64,000 nucleotides of DNA, from NCBI RefSeq assembly GCF_011397635.1, contig NC_064758.1:22218513-22282512 (forward strand), in the 5' to 3' direction. The notes below the pieces were generated by a model. It searched no databases, had not been told where the DNA came from, and was given only the letters and a program-made list of their open reading frames with translations. Shown piece by piece: positions 1 to 12,879 of the stretch. The stretch comes from Epinephelus fuscoguttatus. Taxonomy: Eukaryota; Chordata; Actinopteri; Perciformes; Serranidae. Within the stretch, counting starts at the first letter, position 1; the number at the start of each line of letters is the position of its first letter. The position numbers and the translations under genes are program-made.

Positions 1-2390
1 ACACACAAGCCTGTGATGACATAACTACATTAACAAGCACTTGAACAACACTTCAATGGTGACTCAGTGATAATATAGCTGGTTGCACTGTTGCTATCAC
101 TCATGGTGTGAACACAACACATGTCAATCTGCGCTCGTGCATATGCTGCGCTGCCAACAACAGTGTACATGGCAAGGACAAGTAAGCAGAAGAAGACAGA
201 CAAAAAAAGCTTGCTTTCACTTTCCTGAAGAAGACTGTCGTCAGTCAGAAGAAGACCATCATCTGTCTTCTTCTGCGTTAGAGACGCCTCCTGGATCTGA
301 TTGGTTGCATCATACAAGTGCACTGAATTCTTGTGAAAGCCATTAGGAGCACTCTGAGATCTGTCTTGTGTACTACTGTCAGGCTATAGCGACAATATCA
401 GTAAATGTGACTAAAGTTATTTTTCATAAAAGTTACCTACTGTAACTTTAAGGCCAACAGGACCGCTGCAGTCGTGTAAAGCAAGTGTTTGGTACTGCTA
501 CATGAGAGCCGCAGTCATCTTCAATCAAACCCCACGCCCGGGTCTGTGTCAGATGAAGACCTCTCTGCATGACCTTTAAAACTGTTGTATCAGCTGTATT
601 GGTGCACCACGGAGCCCTAACATGTGCACTGATTCACCTCAGTTTACACTGGCTGTAATTGATGCTGAGCAGGCCATCCATAAGCATTAAATATTGGCAT
701 CTGGCTGGAGCACAGGAAGACGGAGAGAGATGAGATAAAAGAGCATTTTTCATTCACTCCACTCTCTGTGGTGGGAGCACTCTGGGATGTTTACCTGAGC
801 ATTTTTCTTTTTCTTTTTTTCCTGTGCGCACATCTGGCTCTTTCAAAATCTATGTGCACTTCACTTTGAGTTTCACCAGCATCGTTTTAAATTGATTTAA
901 AAGAAAATAAAGCACACAAACATACTTAGAGCCAGGTAATCAAATATGAAGGGGCATGCATCATGCTAAAATGCAGTTCTTATGATTAACTAATCAAAGT
1001 ACTGCAGATAGACTGTAATAAAAATAACATTCCTATTTAATATAATCACCTGTGTCAGTCTCTGTTTGTGCATATTTGAAACACGAAGGCAGGAAACCTT
1101 TGAGATTCCTGCAGGATAAAGACAGAATAATGCTTTGTTTGGGTTTTCATAGCAATTAGTACTATTATTGTGATGAGATTAAAATGTATTGCGTATATAT
1201 ATCAGGAGGTGGAAATATATTTAAAAAAAACAATTGCGGTCTAAGAACCAAGAAAACTGTGAAGCCAGATGAAAAAGGTTGCAGTTGGAAAAGACAACAC
1301 AGACATCTGAAAAAAAGAGAACAAGAATAGAAGCATCTTGGGGAAAAAGAGAGGGAGAGATGCCATAAAAGTGTCTTTTATGTCAGCCCAACTGGAGCTG
1401 CATGAATAATTTCAACCATTCTCTATTGTACTGTGTGAATCCACAGTTTTGTAAATGATAACTACAGCATAACAAAAAAGTAGGTTAGCCAGAAAGCCAA
1501 CTAAGAGGAAATCTGGAGGTATCATCCTGTTATTTTTGAGCTGAAAACCCTGCCATCACTCATTTTAGTTTGCCCTCAGCCATCTCATATCACCCAAACC
1601 CAGACACTTTATCATCTAAGAAACCAAAGAGCTGCAGCACACAGTCATACTTTGACTGAAGACACTATTTAACCTCTGTTTTCAGATCTATTGTCCAGCA
1701 GAGACAAAGTACATGACACCTACTCTCACTTAAACCATGACTGACTTCTTCTCTTTCTCCGGTCTTTCTGTGCAAATACACTCAGCAGCCTAACCCTGCA
1801 GGGCTGAGAAGAGTTAAACTACTATTAAAGTGAGTGGTACTGAGCTCATATTTGATATTTACTGACTTAACTTTGCCTTTTAGTGATTGCAAACCCCGCA
1901 GATGAAAGGTCATGCTGATCTCTAGGACAGGACTTTTAGAATAAAAGGCTGTGAATCTCCGGAGGCTAAAAGGCACAGTGACAAATTACACATCCCTGTC
2001 TCTGCGCTGCTCGTTGTTGCTGTAATATGCTCTTACATTGATTATATATGAAATAACAATGATCCTGCACCTGTTTTTACACAGTAAATTAATACTAGAG
2101 AGACAGTGTCTTGATTGTCTTGCAGTCCCATGTGGATACTGCTCCTGTTTAATTTACTGCAAATCAATCTGTCGTTGCAGGTACATGAGAGCGCCAGCTA
2201 GAATGGCTGTATTTGTCACATAGTGCTCACCATGAGTCAGCTAATGAGGAGTTGTTACCCACAGCCTTGTACTGATTGACACGCTGATACCTGGATTTTC
2301 ACTGGCCTGCTGTTTTGCCCAGTTAATAAACCATAGACCTGGGGATACTCGCGTTAACTTAATACACTCAGATGGGCTTCAGGCCTGCTC
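1..2390. other. Intergenic, no gene recognised
   Basis: AT-leaning non-coding sequence. Open frames on both strands at about 30-346 overlap each other and match no family I know. The minus-strand one contains a hydrophobic stretch, but its DNA is a low-complexity GAAGA-rich tract. No splice-consistent exon set was seen. Confidence 0.6.
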
Positions 2391-2417
2391 TGTGTGTGTG
2401 TGTGTGTGCGCGTGTGT
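2391..2417. repeat. (TG)n microsatellite
   Basis: A short TG/CG dinucleotide tract of about 27 bp, seen directly. Confidence 0.9.
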
Positions 2418-3714
2418 GGCCGAGCACCTCATTAGCAGCGTGGCAAAGTGTTGTTCTCGTGTTTTTCTGCTTTACCGGCCATACTGTAATCGGCCTTAAC
2501 AAGGTTACCCCCATTTTTCTGCAGCTACTCGGTGCCAATCCCTTCAAGGTTGCCGTCAGCAGCTCACTAACATAACACACCACACCTCCACAGTCACCCT
2601 CAATAATAACAGAACATTTCCCCATGACTGTTCCCATCGGGGGATATTACAAGGAGAGTGTGGGATGTAAAGGTAAGCAGCCACAGTTGAGTTTCTCGCA
2701 GCCTCTTGAGTGCTGTGACCGCATTGGGAGACGATCACACGATTCCTCTGCAGAGCCTGTTACATACGTGCATTATGCACATGGGGAGCACTTTGCTAAA
2801 TCATGAGCAAACGCGTAATTTGTCATGCACAGTGATACACTAAAGCATATTGCCGCCCTGTGAGTACAGTTTCTCTGGGGCCTTTATGATCAATTATTTA
2901 TCATGTCTTTTATTACAGTTTAGTGTACAGGGTACCACTGGCACGAATCAGCACTTTTCTAGATCTGCGGCATCTGTTAAGAGTAAAAGCAGAATTGTAG
3001 TAGTCACATCTGATAAATGGGAATTACATAAACTCTGCATAGTGGTCTTTCAGCTGCCCTTAGATACTGATGTTCTTTGACATAAATACCTCACATGAAG
3101 ATTTGCCATGAGCTCAGTAGATTCTAATATAGCCTTTTTCCTTAAACATGTTCACCCATTCAGTGCTCTCAGATGAGCCTTAAGCCGGCAGACTAGAAGC
3201 TACTTGAAAACCCATTTTTCACGACTGAATAAGAGTGACTCTCTGCCGAGCGAATGATGCTTTCACCGCAGATTTTCATTTTTCAGACCATCATCCAATC
3301 TCAGGGCCATTTCAGTAATGCACCTACTACATTAGTTCTTCTGTAGAGACAAAGAAGGTGCTGAAAAGCCTTTGAGTGCTTAATACATTTGCATTTATGA
3401 AACAATTAAATCTTAATGTCAAACCACCTTATTCCCATCTACATAAGAAGGGTAATGGAGAGTCGACAGACGTGACAGTGATCGAAAATCTTTCATTACA
3501 GCAGCAAACCAGTCATGCAAAACATGTAACATGCACAGATCTGATCGTAGGATGATCACGTTCATCCTCGCACATGTGGAAAAATGAACGATACACAGCT
3601 GGATGTCCTCGTTGCTGACAGTACATTTGTGAGGAGTTGTCAGCTTGTTGTCATGTGAGCGACAAGTGCTCTCTTTAAAAAACAAATCTGTCTGCTTCAG
3701 CAGACAGAATTGTC
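2418..3714. other. Intergenic, nothing recognised
   Basis: No conserved exon, RNA gene or repeat family was recognised here. Short open frames on both strands look like chance. Confidence 0.5.
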
Positions 3715-4037
3715 GGGGGCGGCAGTAGCTCAGTTGTTCGAGTCCCCGTCTGGACCAAAATACGGAGTGTGGACTGGTGGCTGGAGAGGTGCCAGTTCAC
3801 CTCTTGGGCACTGCTGAGGTGCCCTTGAGCAAGGCACTGAACCCCCCATCTGCTCAGGGCGCCTCACCAAAGGCAGCCCCCTCACTCTGACATCTCTCCA
3901 ATTTGTGCATGTATAGGTCCTGTTTGTGCGTGTGTGTGTCTTTCGGACCTGTGTGTAATTGACAAGCAAGAGTGAAAACACTGAATTTCTCCTCAGGGGG
4001 ATTAATAAAGGAAATAAACTTAAACTTAAAATTAAAC
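3715..4037 (+). mobile_element. tRNA-derived SINE with L2-like tail, head shortened
   Basis: The head resembles RNA polymerase III promoter boxes: an A-box-like TAGCTCAGTTG at 3726-3736 and a B-box-like GTTCGAGTCCC at 3736-3746. The body carries the TTGAGCAAGGCACTGAACC core (about 3825-3845), which I recall from V-SINE-type fish elements. The 3' end has a GGGATTAATAAAG-type tail (about 3998-4010), as in SINEs mobilised by L2-clade LINEs. The A and B boxes abut instead of being tens of bases apart, so the anticodon-arm part of the head is missing. The family name is an inference. Confidence 0.75.
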
Positions 4038-4075
4038 TGCAAAAGAAAAAAAAATTGGGACTCAAGCAAAAACTG

Positions 4076-4097
4076 TTTTTTTTTTTTTTTTTTTTTT
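4076..4097. repeat. Poly-T run
   Basis: About 22 consecutive T, shortly after the SINE tail. Seen directly. Confidence 0.9.
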
Positions 4098-6100
4098 GCA
4101 TTAAAGCATTTACCTACTGCTCACTGCTCAGGGCAGGAATATTAGTGATGTCTGTGCCAGAGAGAAATGGACCGTTACACACAACATTACACAAATTCAG
4201 TATAGCACAAGAGACATATTTGCTGCGTCGGTGTCGCTGAGTATTTAGTCCAATGTACAACAAAATTGCTTTTTTTTGATATACATTTAAAGAAGTACTT
4301 CACTGCTGGAAAGATGATCTTCTCATCTATGCAGTGGAAAAATACAGATATTTTAAAGTGGTGCTATATGACCAGAAAAGGGTATAATAACCGTGGCATT
4401 CACTTTTGCTTAATAGGTAGAAAACCTACAACTACAAGAATGCACGGTGCCGCAACCGACCAATAAAGGCTCCCGCCGGTGGGTGAGGTAATGCAAGCTT
4501 TGCTGCTCTTCCAGAGGAAACAATATGGTGGTTGGCTGGTGACAAAAGATTTACAGTTAAACAGTAAGCTAAGATATGTTTATGAAGACATTTCAGGTGA
4601 GAAAAAGGCAAAACAGAAACAGAATCTTGGTTCATATTTGATCAGCACTGCCCAGTTGCTCTCTCTCTCTATCTACCTCTATACTCTTTGTGTCAGTGGT
4701 AGTGGGCATACAAAAATGCAGAGGTACAATCTGTAGTGTTTATTATTACTGTTGGACATCTGACCACCGACCTCTGCTACATGGCCACAACTACTGTTGG
4801 GCGTGTATTGTCAGTGCTGTGGACTGTATTGTCTGGTGTCACTTAAGATTTGTCTGTTTTAAGTTTCTTTTCCAGCGCCTGCCCCAGGAATTGTCCCTCT
4901 GGGATGAATTAATTTTTTTTTAATTGAATTGAATAAATTTGTACTTGGAGCTGAGAAACAAGAAACAAGCTTTAGGCTCTGGTGAAACTGAGGCATGTTT
5001 ACCACAGTTCATTTACACATAGGCTACTGCCCATACTGTTGTGATACAAAGCTGGTTGGAAATAAGCTGCAACCTCCAGAGGGGTGTACCACGAAGCAAG
5101 ATTAGTGGCTTAGTGAGGCATGTAGGGCTGAAAGCCAGAGTCTTCCATCCTACCAAGGTGGCTCTCTTTTAACCTGGCTAGATCGCCATAGTAACTTATG
5201 CAGCAAACATAACCTGGTGAGTTTTGGCTTGAAATCAGCTAAAAAGTACCTTTCATTGCTGCTTTGGTTAGCGTCTGTGTTACTTTATGAGCAATACAGC
5301 TTATCAGTTTAGGGAACACATTATAAATGCTATTTATCCAACTTGCTGAGCTGTAACCATAACAACAGAATGACAGTTGTTCTATTTCTGTGGCCATCAC
5401 ATCAAATACACGACCCCTAATGAAGCTGAACAATTACAGTAGCACTTACTGTATGCATCATGCCGTTTTTTTTACACTGGAGGCTACATCAGTGATGCTG
5501 AAAATCTGAATAACATCATTTTATTTTATTTTGCAAGGTGGTTGCTGCTCTTACTTTCCTCTGATCCATTTGCCCATGGTAGCTCTAAAAGAAGCCTTCT
5601 ATAACATCTCAGGTAGCATACAGATGACATTTATATGCACATGATATGTGAAACCACCCTAACATTACCACTTTGGATTAGGTTTTATGGGCCTGATTTG
5701 CTGAAGTCCTTTTTAAACTGCTGGTATATTATAGCTTCTAGAACACCAATTAGAAAATTGATTAGTCTATTGGTATTTATCAGAGACAATAAGCTATTCA
5801 ATCAGTAAAATTTTCCCCAAAACTTAAGTGATCTTTATGTCTACTTCATTATGGGAAAGTAAATGCAGTTCTTGAGTATAAAGTTTAAATCTGCTGCATC
5901 AAGTTTAAAGTTGAAGAGTTTAAAGAGCTGTAGAATGTGAAGCTGTCATTTTAGAAATAAATGGAGGGATAAAAATAATGCCAATATATTCACCTATGAG
6001 TTCACTCGATGTGTGATATTAAACTAAAACGTGTCATTTAACTCTAATTATGCGAGACTGCACAACAGAAAGCCTGAGATATTTTTTTGAACGCAACCAT
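4098..6100. other. Intergenic with probable repeat fragments
   Basis: No gene was recognised. At about 4870-4935 the sequence around CCCTCTGGGATGAATTAAT resembles the 3' tail of L2-type LINEs or SINEs. At about 5085-5225 the block containing GTGTACCACGAAGCAAGATT and GCCATAGTAACTTATG resembles the terminal part of a common fish MITE. Both calls are from memory. Confidence 0.45.
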
Positions 6101-6101
6101 T

Positions 6102-7135
6102 TATCTTACTATATAATGACGAAAACTCTGTCTGTCTGTGTGTCTGTGTGTGTGTGTCTGTTCCACGTGTTTCTCCTCACTGACTTGGTCAATCCATGTG
6201 AAATGTGGCACAGTGGTAGAGGGTCATGGGAGGATGCGAATGAAGAAATATTAATTGGCCAAAGGGGGGCACTATAGCACCCGACTGAAATTGCAAACTT
6301 TGAATGGGCATATCTCATGCCCCGTATGTCAACATAGAGACATGAAACTTTGCACAGAGATGCCTCTCCTCATGAGGAACAAATTTGCCCAAGAACCCAT
6401 AACTTCTGGTTATATAGATTTTCCACCATTTTGAATTTTTTGAAAAACACTTCAAATCAATCTCTTCCCTGAAACTCGGTGAACATAATCTAGGGACCAA
6501 TATCTAAAGTTCCCTCTTGGCAAAAGTTGGAAAACTTACTAAAACTGAGCTTCTATAAGGCAATGAATATTGCTGAGGGCGTGGCTCATCACATAAAGGT
6601 GTATAACATCTCAAGGGTTTCACCGATCACCACGCAACTTTGTAGGCGTATGACCACACACAATCTGAGGGGACCCCTCCATTATTTGACCCCATCAAAC
6701 AAAATGGGGGCGCTAGAGAGCTAATTTCTTATCTACGCCTAACCGCCGTATCGATTTTTACTAAACTTGGTAGATATGTAGAACAAGACGCCTCAAGGTG
6801 ACTGGAGAAATTTAACTCTAATTGGCAACTGGGTGACACTATAACAACAGAAAAATGCTTAAAAATGGCTAAAATGCGACCGATCGCTGTGGCTCCCCCT
6901 GTGGCCCAATGTTGTTGTTTTTTTATTCTAATTTTTGGTATGACTAAGTCATGGTATGGTATGCTGTACATAATCACGGAAACTGTCAGTGTGTCATTCT
7001 GTCAGTGAGTCATTCTGTCTGTCCCATGTTTTTCTACTCACTGACGTGGTCAATCTATGTGAAACTGCACATAGGCATTGAGGACTGGCATAGGTAGAAG
7101 GTGACAAAGCTGCCAGTGGGTATGGACTAGTATTT
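6102..7135 (+). repeat. About 1 kb dispersed repeat, possibly Helitron-like
   Basis: The block begins CTTACTATATAATGACGAAA and continues with CTCTGTCTGTCTGTG repeats and sentence-like non-coding text (for example GGGCATATCTCATGCC) that I recall as a very abundant fish repeat. A second TCTGTC and CTCACTGACGTGGTCAATC block at about 7000-7060 repeats the motif CTCACTGACTTGGTCAATCC at about 6175-6195. No coding frame is kept. Assignment to a Helitron/Helentron type is only a suggestion. Confidence 0.5.
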
Positions 7136-7136
7136 C

Positions 7137-7396
7137 ATTAAGGCTTAAAATTACACCTAATTAAGGGCAGGCTGCTTTGACTGACAGGCTGTTTGCTGAT
7201 AGTGTCCTCGGCTTCTCAGTCAGATCCACCCCCTTCTCCTCCACAGCCCCAGCCTCTTGCTGAAATATGGTCACTTCTGGCTCCGAAAAACCAAGATGGT
7301 GACTGCCGTGATGCTGAACTCGAGTCTTCAAAACAGGAGTCCACAAACCAATGAGTGTGGTCACATTAGCTACGTCCATTATTTCTATAGTCTATG
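7137..7396 (+). repeat. Dispersed repeat, copy 1 (3' half)
   Basis: This matches, at roughly 70 percent by eye and in the same orientation, the block at about 61130-61390. Shared landmarks are AAGGCTTAAA, TAATTAAGGGCA, ATATGGTCACTTCTGGCTCC and TAGCTACRTCCATTAT. The copy lacks the left half that is present at 60870-61130. Confidence 0.7.
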
Positions 7397-8760
7397 GTTA
7401 AAAATCAGCAAAGTAAGCAAAGACACCACCATTCAATTAAGCAATAAAGTATTACAGCATGTGTCTTGTGCAGTTTTGATATATTGTTATTCTAGTTCAT
7501 AATGATATTCTAGTCCCCCCTTCTGGAGCACAGGTTACATCTGTTCTGATTAAAGACTGATGTTGTTGATAAATTGAGCAGGGCTCAGTGTCTACTCATA
7601 GATGGAGAGAATTAATGACTGTCTCCAGCACCGCTCAGCTCTTATGATGCTTATTAGGAGGACACAGTCTAAAAGAGCTTTCAGCAATTTTTGTCTGTGA
7701 TTCTTCTCCGAGCCTGCGGCCGTCCTCACCAAGAGAAATTCAAAAAGACTTAGAGCCCTCCAGGAAGACAATTAGAGTCATCTTCTTCTCAGTATGCAGC
7801 GTTGCCGTGACAGTAAGCTATGAGCACATTCCTCTGCATAATACAGCCCCTAAAAACTGCACCCATCGCTGGTCGGTGGGGGATCCTCAGCAGGCTGACT
7901 GTGTGCCACACCACCCAGCCCACTTCTGAAAGTCTAATGAACTGAGCTAATCAAATTAGAGGAGTGGGGGAAATCAACTGGATCTGACCACAAATGGTAG
8001 CACCGCCACTGCTGACACTAGGTGTTACAGCCGTGAGGCAAAGAGGGAGCTCACAAAGACTGTCTATAAAGAGGGTTAAACAGCAGTCATGCTGCTCTGC
8101 TGTAAGTGTGAGTGCCAGCGTGTCAACATGACAAACAGCCAGCGCACAAAAAGAGACCTCATGAAAACCCTATTGAGGATGACAGAGTGGAAGGGGATCA
8201 CGTCAAAGAAAATGAAAACAAAGCCATATCTGTGCAGAGAGAGACTCGGGGAGCATCAGTGTGACAGAGAGATAAAGAGAGAGAGAGAGAGAGAGACAGA
8301 TGGAATAAGAGAAAGTGCGAGCCAAAATGCGAATATGTGTTCTCACCAGCTCATTTTGGCTGGCAACATGCTCTTAGCCCCCAGAGGGACATCGTCGCCT
8401 TCTCACACGTGTCCATAAATATCTCTGCAGGAGAGTGTGTATAGCAACACTGCATCATCCCTGGGGGATGCAAGAAATAAAGCTGCCACTGCTTCCGACT
8501 GTACATATGTATTGACTCAGATGAACGGAGGCAATGGGGATAGCTCATGGTGCTCATTATTCATGTGCAATCAACAAACAGTGATGCAAGGAAGGAGAGA
8601 ATCCACAGAAAGTCTCATGTGGGACAATTTTTGGATTTAAGGGAAATTTATCAATGCAACTGCAGAGAACATCATAGAATTTTATACCCAAATGTTCATA
8701 AATCATTTAACAGGACAAACTGCAACCAGCTGAAACGTCTCCCAGTTAGAATTCCTTCAG
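7397..8760. other. Intergenic, possible conserved non-coding segment
   Basis: No exon was recognised. About 7560-8060 is mixed-composition sequence without obvious repeat hallmarks, and could be regulatory. A (GA)n tract sits at 8277-8296. Frames in about 8089-8640 appear to be chance. Confidence 0.4.
8277..8296. repeat. (GA)n microsatellite
   Basis: A short GA dinucleotide tract, seen directly. Confidence 0.9.
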
Positions 8761-8761
8761 T

Positions 8762-8860
8762 GTTCATTCTTCAGAAGGTTTTTACCAGGAGCTGAATTAT
8801 CTGCAAAGGACTCCTTCTCTCTAAAACAAACAGACCAGGTGATTAAAACCGGTAGAAAAA
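8762..8860 (+). repeat. Local direct repeat, first copy
   Basis: The block with AGGTTTTTACCAGGAG and TGAATTATC, then a CTTCTCTCTAAAACAAAC stretch, recurs at about 9368-9460 in the same orientation. The two copies flank the repeat at 8865-9250. Confidence 0.65.
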
Positions 8861-8864
8861 GCCT

Positions 8865-9250
8865 GGTCTCACTCTGAAGTCTTCGAAATCCAGTGCTTGG
8901 GCAGTGACTTGCGGCGTCAGAAACCAAAGAAAAAAGGCGTCCCAAGTCAAACCCTGTTCTTTTTCCCTAAACCTAACCATGTGTGTTTGTTGTTGAGGGA
9001 AAAAAACACAATTTGCAGTGTTGTACTGACATAGTGCATTTATTTTGAAAGAGACTGTAAATGTTAAATTTCCTGTGAAAATGGAAGTGTATTTTGAAAG
9101 AAGACAATACGTGTAACAGGCAGAACTTGACATGGTGTCCCAGAACGTCAGCAACCAACACACCCAGGGGGACCTTTCATGTCGTATGTGGACGTGGAAA
9201 GTCCATGACCTAACATCAATATGTCACGAAGTTGGAGTGAGAATGTGTTG
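8865..9250 (+). repeat. Dispersed repeat family A, copy 1
   Basis: This is a diverged direct copy of 30535-31055. Shared landmarks in order are CGAAATCCAG(T/C)GCTTGGGCAG, AACCCTGTTCTTTT, CCTAAACCTAACCA(T/C)GTGTG, ATGTTAAATTTCCTGTGAAAA, GGAAGTGTAT, TGGTGTCCCAGAACGTCA and GGAAAGTCCATGACC. No frame is conserved between the copies, so it is probably a non-autonomous element. Confidence 0.75.
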
Positions 9251-9367
9251 GTAGAAACACTGCGCTTCATGTTAAAAATGAATGCTTCTCTGACGCTGTT
9301 CCGCTCATCTAAAATGGGCCACTATCCCAGCACCTGCTAATATGTGCTCACCTTTTTGTTTCTGATC

Positions 9368-9460
9368 TAAGTGTTCAAGAGGTTTTTACCAGGAGATGAA
9401 TTATCCACCAAGGTCTCTTCCTCTCAGAAACAAACCCTGTGATTCATACCAGTAAAAACA
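9368..9460 (+). repeat. Local direct repeat, second copy
   Basis: Partner of 8762-8860 (AGGTTTTTACCAGGAGATGA, then TCTCTTCCTCTCAGAAACAA), about 600 bp downstream in the same orientation. Confidence 0.65.
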
Positions 9461-10438
9461 TTTTAAACAAGTTTTAGTAACATAGAAGAAAGAATAGAAA
9501 AGGTCACGCTGACTTATGAGGTCGGTAAAAGTGTATGGGATTTAAAGCATTGATGTTAGTAACAGCAACGGCAGATCACAGACTGTGCAGCCATCTGCGT
9601 TCCGAGCATCACTGCTGCTGTCTGACAGCTCTTTTGTTTTTCTCTGCATAACAACATGACAGAGAAGACAACTCATCCTCCTGACCTCAGCAACCTTTGG
9701 CTTGACGAATGTAAACGCTGTGCCTTTTGTTTCATTCTTACCACTGTGTGTATATTCATATCATTCTGGAGTGTAGAGTGCTGCTGCACCTTGTTTTCGT
9801 GCATAAAGTGTACTGGTAAAAAGAAAAACATGAGCTGGGACTAAGATTTTAAGTGTTAATGAGGACACTGAATCATTTGTGAAAGTGTTGCTGACTGATA
9901 CCATATGAGATACATATTATTTTCCTTGGTGTATTATTATTTATCTTCAAAGCCTTCACATAGCTGGGTCTGAACTCATGGATATATATGAGAATTATTT
10001 TCCATATGATCAATATTTTACTCCAAACTGCAGCACAGCTACTACACGGCAGCTGTTTTACTGCCAGATACTATAACTGTGCTCACTATCTATATGCCAA
10101 AATGTAAAATATGTGAAGGTAAAAGCAGGATCCATTAATTAGATTGAAGCATACCAAAAGGAAATTGCTGTAAGATACTGCTGGGTTTTGTGTTATTACT
10201 CTAAAAATCAACTCTAGTATCACTTGGGTGTAAAATTATAATCAATCACCTGCTGACTCACCTGTCTCTTGACTGTATAAAGTTGCCTCACACAGTGTGC
10301 ACTAATCTAAAGAGCACCCAGCTGTGTAACTTATCACAGAGAATAAGATGGGAATAGTAAGAGGGGCTCCCCCAACTGAGCTCGACCCACTCCTGTTTAG
10401 CTAATCACCATGTATCTCCAGCATAGGGTTTCCACAAG

Positions 10439-10450
10439 GTGTGTGCGCGC

Positions 10451-10490
<40 letters not shown>
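10439..10490. repeat. (GT)n microsatellite
   Basis: An approximately 52 bp GT tract with a GCGCGC interruption near its start. Seen directly. Confidence 0.95.
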
Positions 10491-10491
<1 letters not shown>

Positions 10492-10691
10492 GGGAAGATA
10501 GATAATTAACTGTAAAGCAGGGTATGATTAATGTGCCTCTGGTAACAGGGCAAGACGCATGCTGCGTGATAAGAGAGGAATGTGCAGCAATCCCAGGTAT
10601 AATCCTGAAAAGTGAGCAGTGTGCAAAGGCAGGGGGGAGGGAGGGCTACAATGGGTTGCTGTCACCATAGCAACGCCCCCATTTAGTAGTA

Positions 10692-10704
10692 CCCCCCCCC
10701 CCCC
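10692..10704. repeat. Poly-C run
   Basis: Thirteen consecutive C in a C-rich setting. Seen directly. Confidence 0.9.
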
Positions 10705-12879
10705 AACCCCATCCCATCCCTTAGCATATTAAAAAAAATTACAAATATACAAACATTGCAGATAGTTTGAAGTGATAATGCTCGGGACAGTTACATACAG
10801 GATTATATGTGTTTACAAAAGCATCAGATGAGTCAGCCGAGGTTTTAGAGAGGAGGCAATCCATCATCTCATATCACAATCAGATAAAAACACCAGTTTA
10901 TACATTGCACTGCTTTTTGTTTATTTCTGTATTAGAGAAAAAATAAGCTCCCATATATGTGATACAGATTCAGGACTTGTTTTATGTCCTAAAACAGCCA
11001 TAATGTAATGTAGAGCCTTACCACATACCAGAATATGCTTGTTTTTTAAATTGATGAAAGCATGAATTAAAATGAACATGTAATGAGTAGACTTGTTGGA
11101 CAAATAATCTTCTTTCAGAATCTTTCATTATGTGGACAATTATAAATAAATGCCCTATACACTCATTTTCTATCTCACAAAGGAAAAAAAAAAATCAAAA
11201 TGGTTTCCTCTCTTTTGGCGCCATCTTCTGGAGAGTAAACCACAATTCAATCAATTTCAGGGATCTGCTCCTGACTGTAAATTTATTATTGAACTGCCTT
11301 TATGTAGATCAATAAAGTCAGTCTTAATAAAGTGCCTCAGGAAAGCCTGTGCCGGTGGCATTGTGGATTCTTGGTTTTGACAGTTGTGTTTTACCAATTC
11401 AAGAAAAGGACTAAAAAAAACAAGTGTTTTGCTGTTATCTCTGCTACAAAAACTTCAATCTTTCTCAGTTAGACACAGAATAAATTCAGATGCAATCCAT
11501 GAATGTCCATCTCTCTTGTGTTTTATTTTGTTTCCTCTCCAGAAGCATTTTGAATAATTCTTATTCCTTGTCAAGATATTGGTGGTTTTGCTGTCTAAAG
11601 CTCATGGGCATAAATGTAGACAGTGCAGACAGTGCGGTTGCACTGGGGTCCGTCAGTAGAGGTGTGTTGGGGAGCGGGGGGGCCCATAGAGAGTGGGCCC
11701 TCCAACAATGTGTTGGGTGGAGAATGGGCCCTTATGAGTGATTACCACCTTGAAAATATGCCAGTGTTCAAAGAAGAACACTCATTAAATTAAAAATGGT
11801 GACATTTGCTATATGCCCTTTAAAAGGCAAACCCATCTCTGTCGTGTTTATTGGATTTATTTTTTTGGAAAATAGTCAGTAGCATCTATAACTAAATTGC
11901 ATGCTTATTCTATAAATCAACTTTAACTCTAGGTTTTAACTGTAGGTTTATAGTTAAAATTGTTCAGTTAAATTAATTTTTTTTTTTTTTAGCATTTTTT
12001 AGTTATACACAGATATGCAATGATGATTGTTGGGTAATATGTATGTTAATGTTATCCAATGCCAAGTCTCTGATCATGTGTCAAGACGATGTGTGCATGA
12101 TAACATGCAGTAGGGCCCATTGTAACTACCTTACAGCACTGCCAAAGCCTGATGGGCATTCAGAAACTAGTGCAAAGTTAATCACAGTTTTAAAAATATG
12201 AAAGTCAATTTCCACCAGGAAAAAAAAAGATGAAAAGTTGGGAGTTATGAAAACAAAAATACTCTCATTATGTCACAATTACTATACAAGTCGAACTTTC
12301 TATCATATATTTTTAATTATGAATTACCTTAGGAACCCAATCAGTATATTCCATAAATTTGATTTACAGTGACTAGGCCATATTTTTAATTTGCTGTCAG
12401 AGAAGTTTGGCACAGTATGTCACTCAGTTTGACTTAGTTTTTCTAGCCATTATTAGTTGTATCTTCACAGGTGTAGGTAAACAGGGGCCATGTCCCCTCA
12501 ATATTTAGAAAAAGAAAGAAACAGAGGGCTTTCATTTTGACAGCATTAAAGATATTTATAAATTGATGTAAACGGCACAATTTGGTGCATAAGAAATGAC
12601 CAGAATGCAGAAAATTTAGTGTTTTGATGGTCAATTTTTTCAGGCAGAGGGCCCCCAAACCCCTGTTTCATGTGCGCACTCACCAAATCCTGCATTATCT
12701 TAATCCTTCTTTTCTTCCTGGCAATGAAGTGTTCCTGTATTGAAATCATTATTTTTTATTTGACTGCTTTTCATCTCTAAATGTGGGTGTTTCCATCGCT
12801 ACAACTGAGGACCTACCTGTGAGATGGCAGCGGTCTACCCACAGGACCAGGGACCACTCAGTCTATACATGGGACCTAC

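Noticed and set aside
30..346. Overlapping frames on both strands, one with a transmembrane-like stretch
   Set aside because: Built on a low-complexity GAAGA/TCTTC tract, with no family resemblance.
3730..4240. Frames of 70-120 codons on both strands
   Set aside because: They read through a SINE and an adjacent poly-T run.
9656..9844. 62-codon frame with a hydrophobic, Cys-rich centre
   Set aside because: The start context is acceptable, but there is no recognisable relative, no splice partners and no poly(A) signal close by. Such frames are expected by chance in AT-rich DNA.
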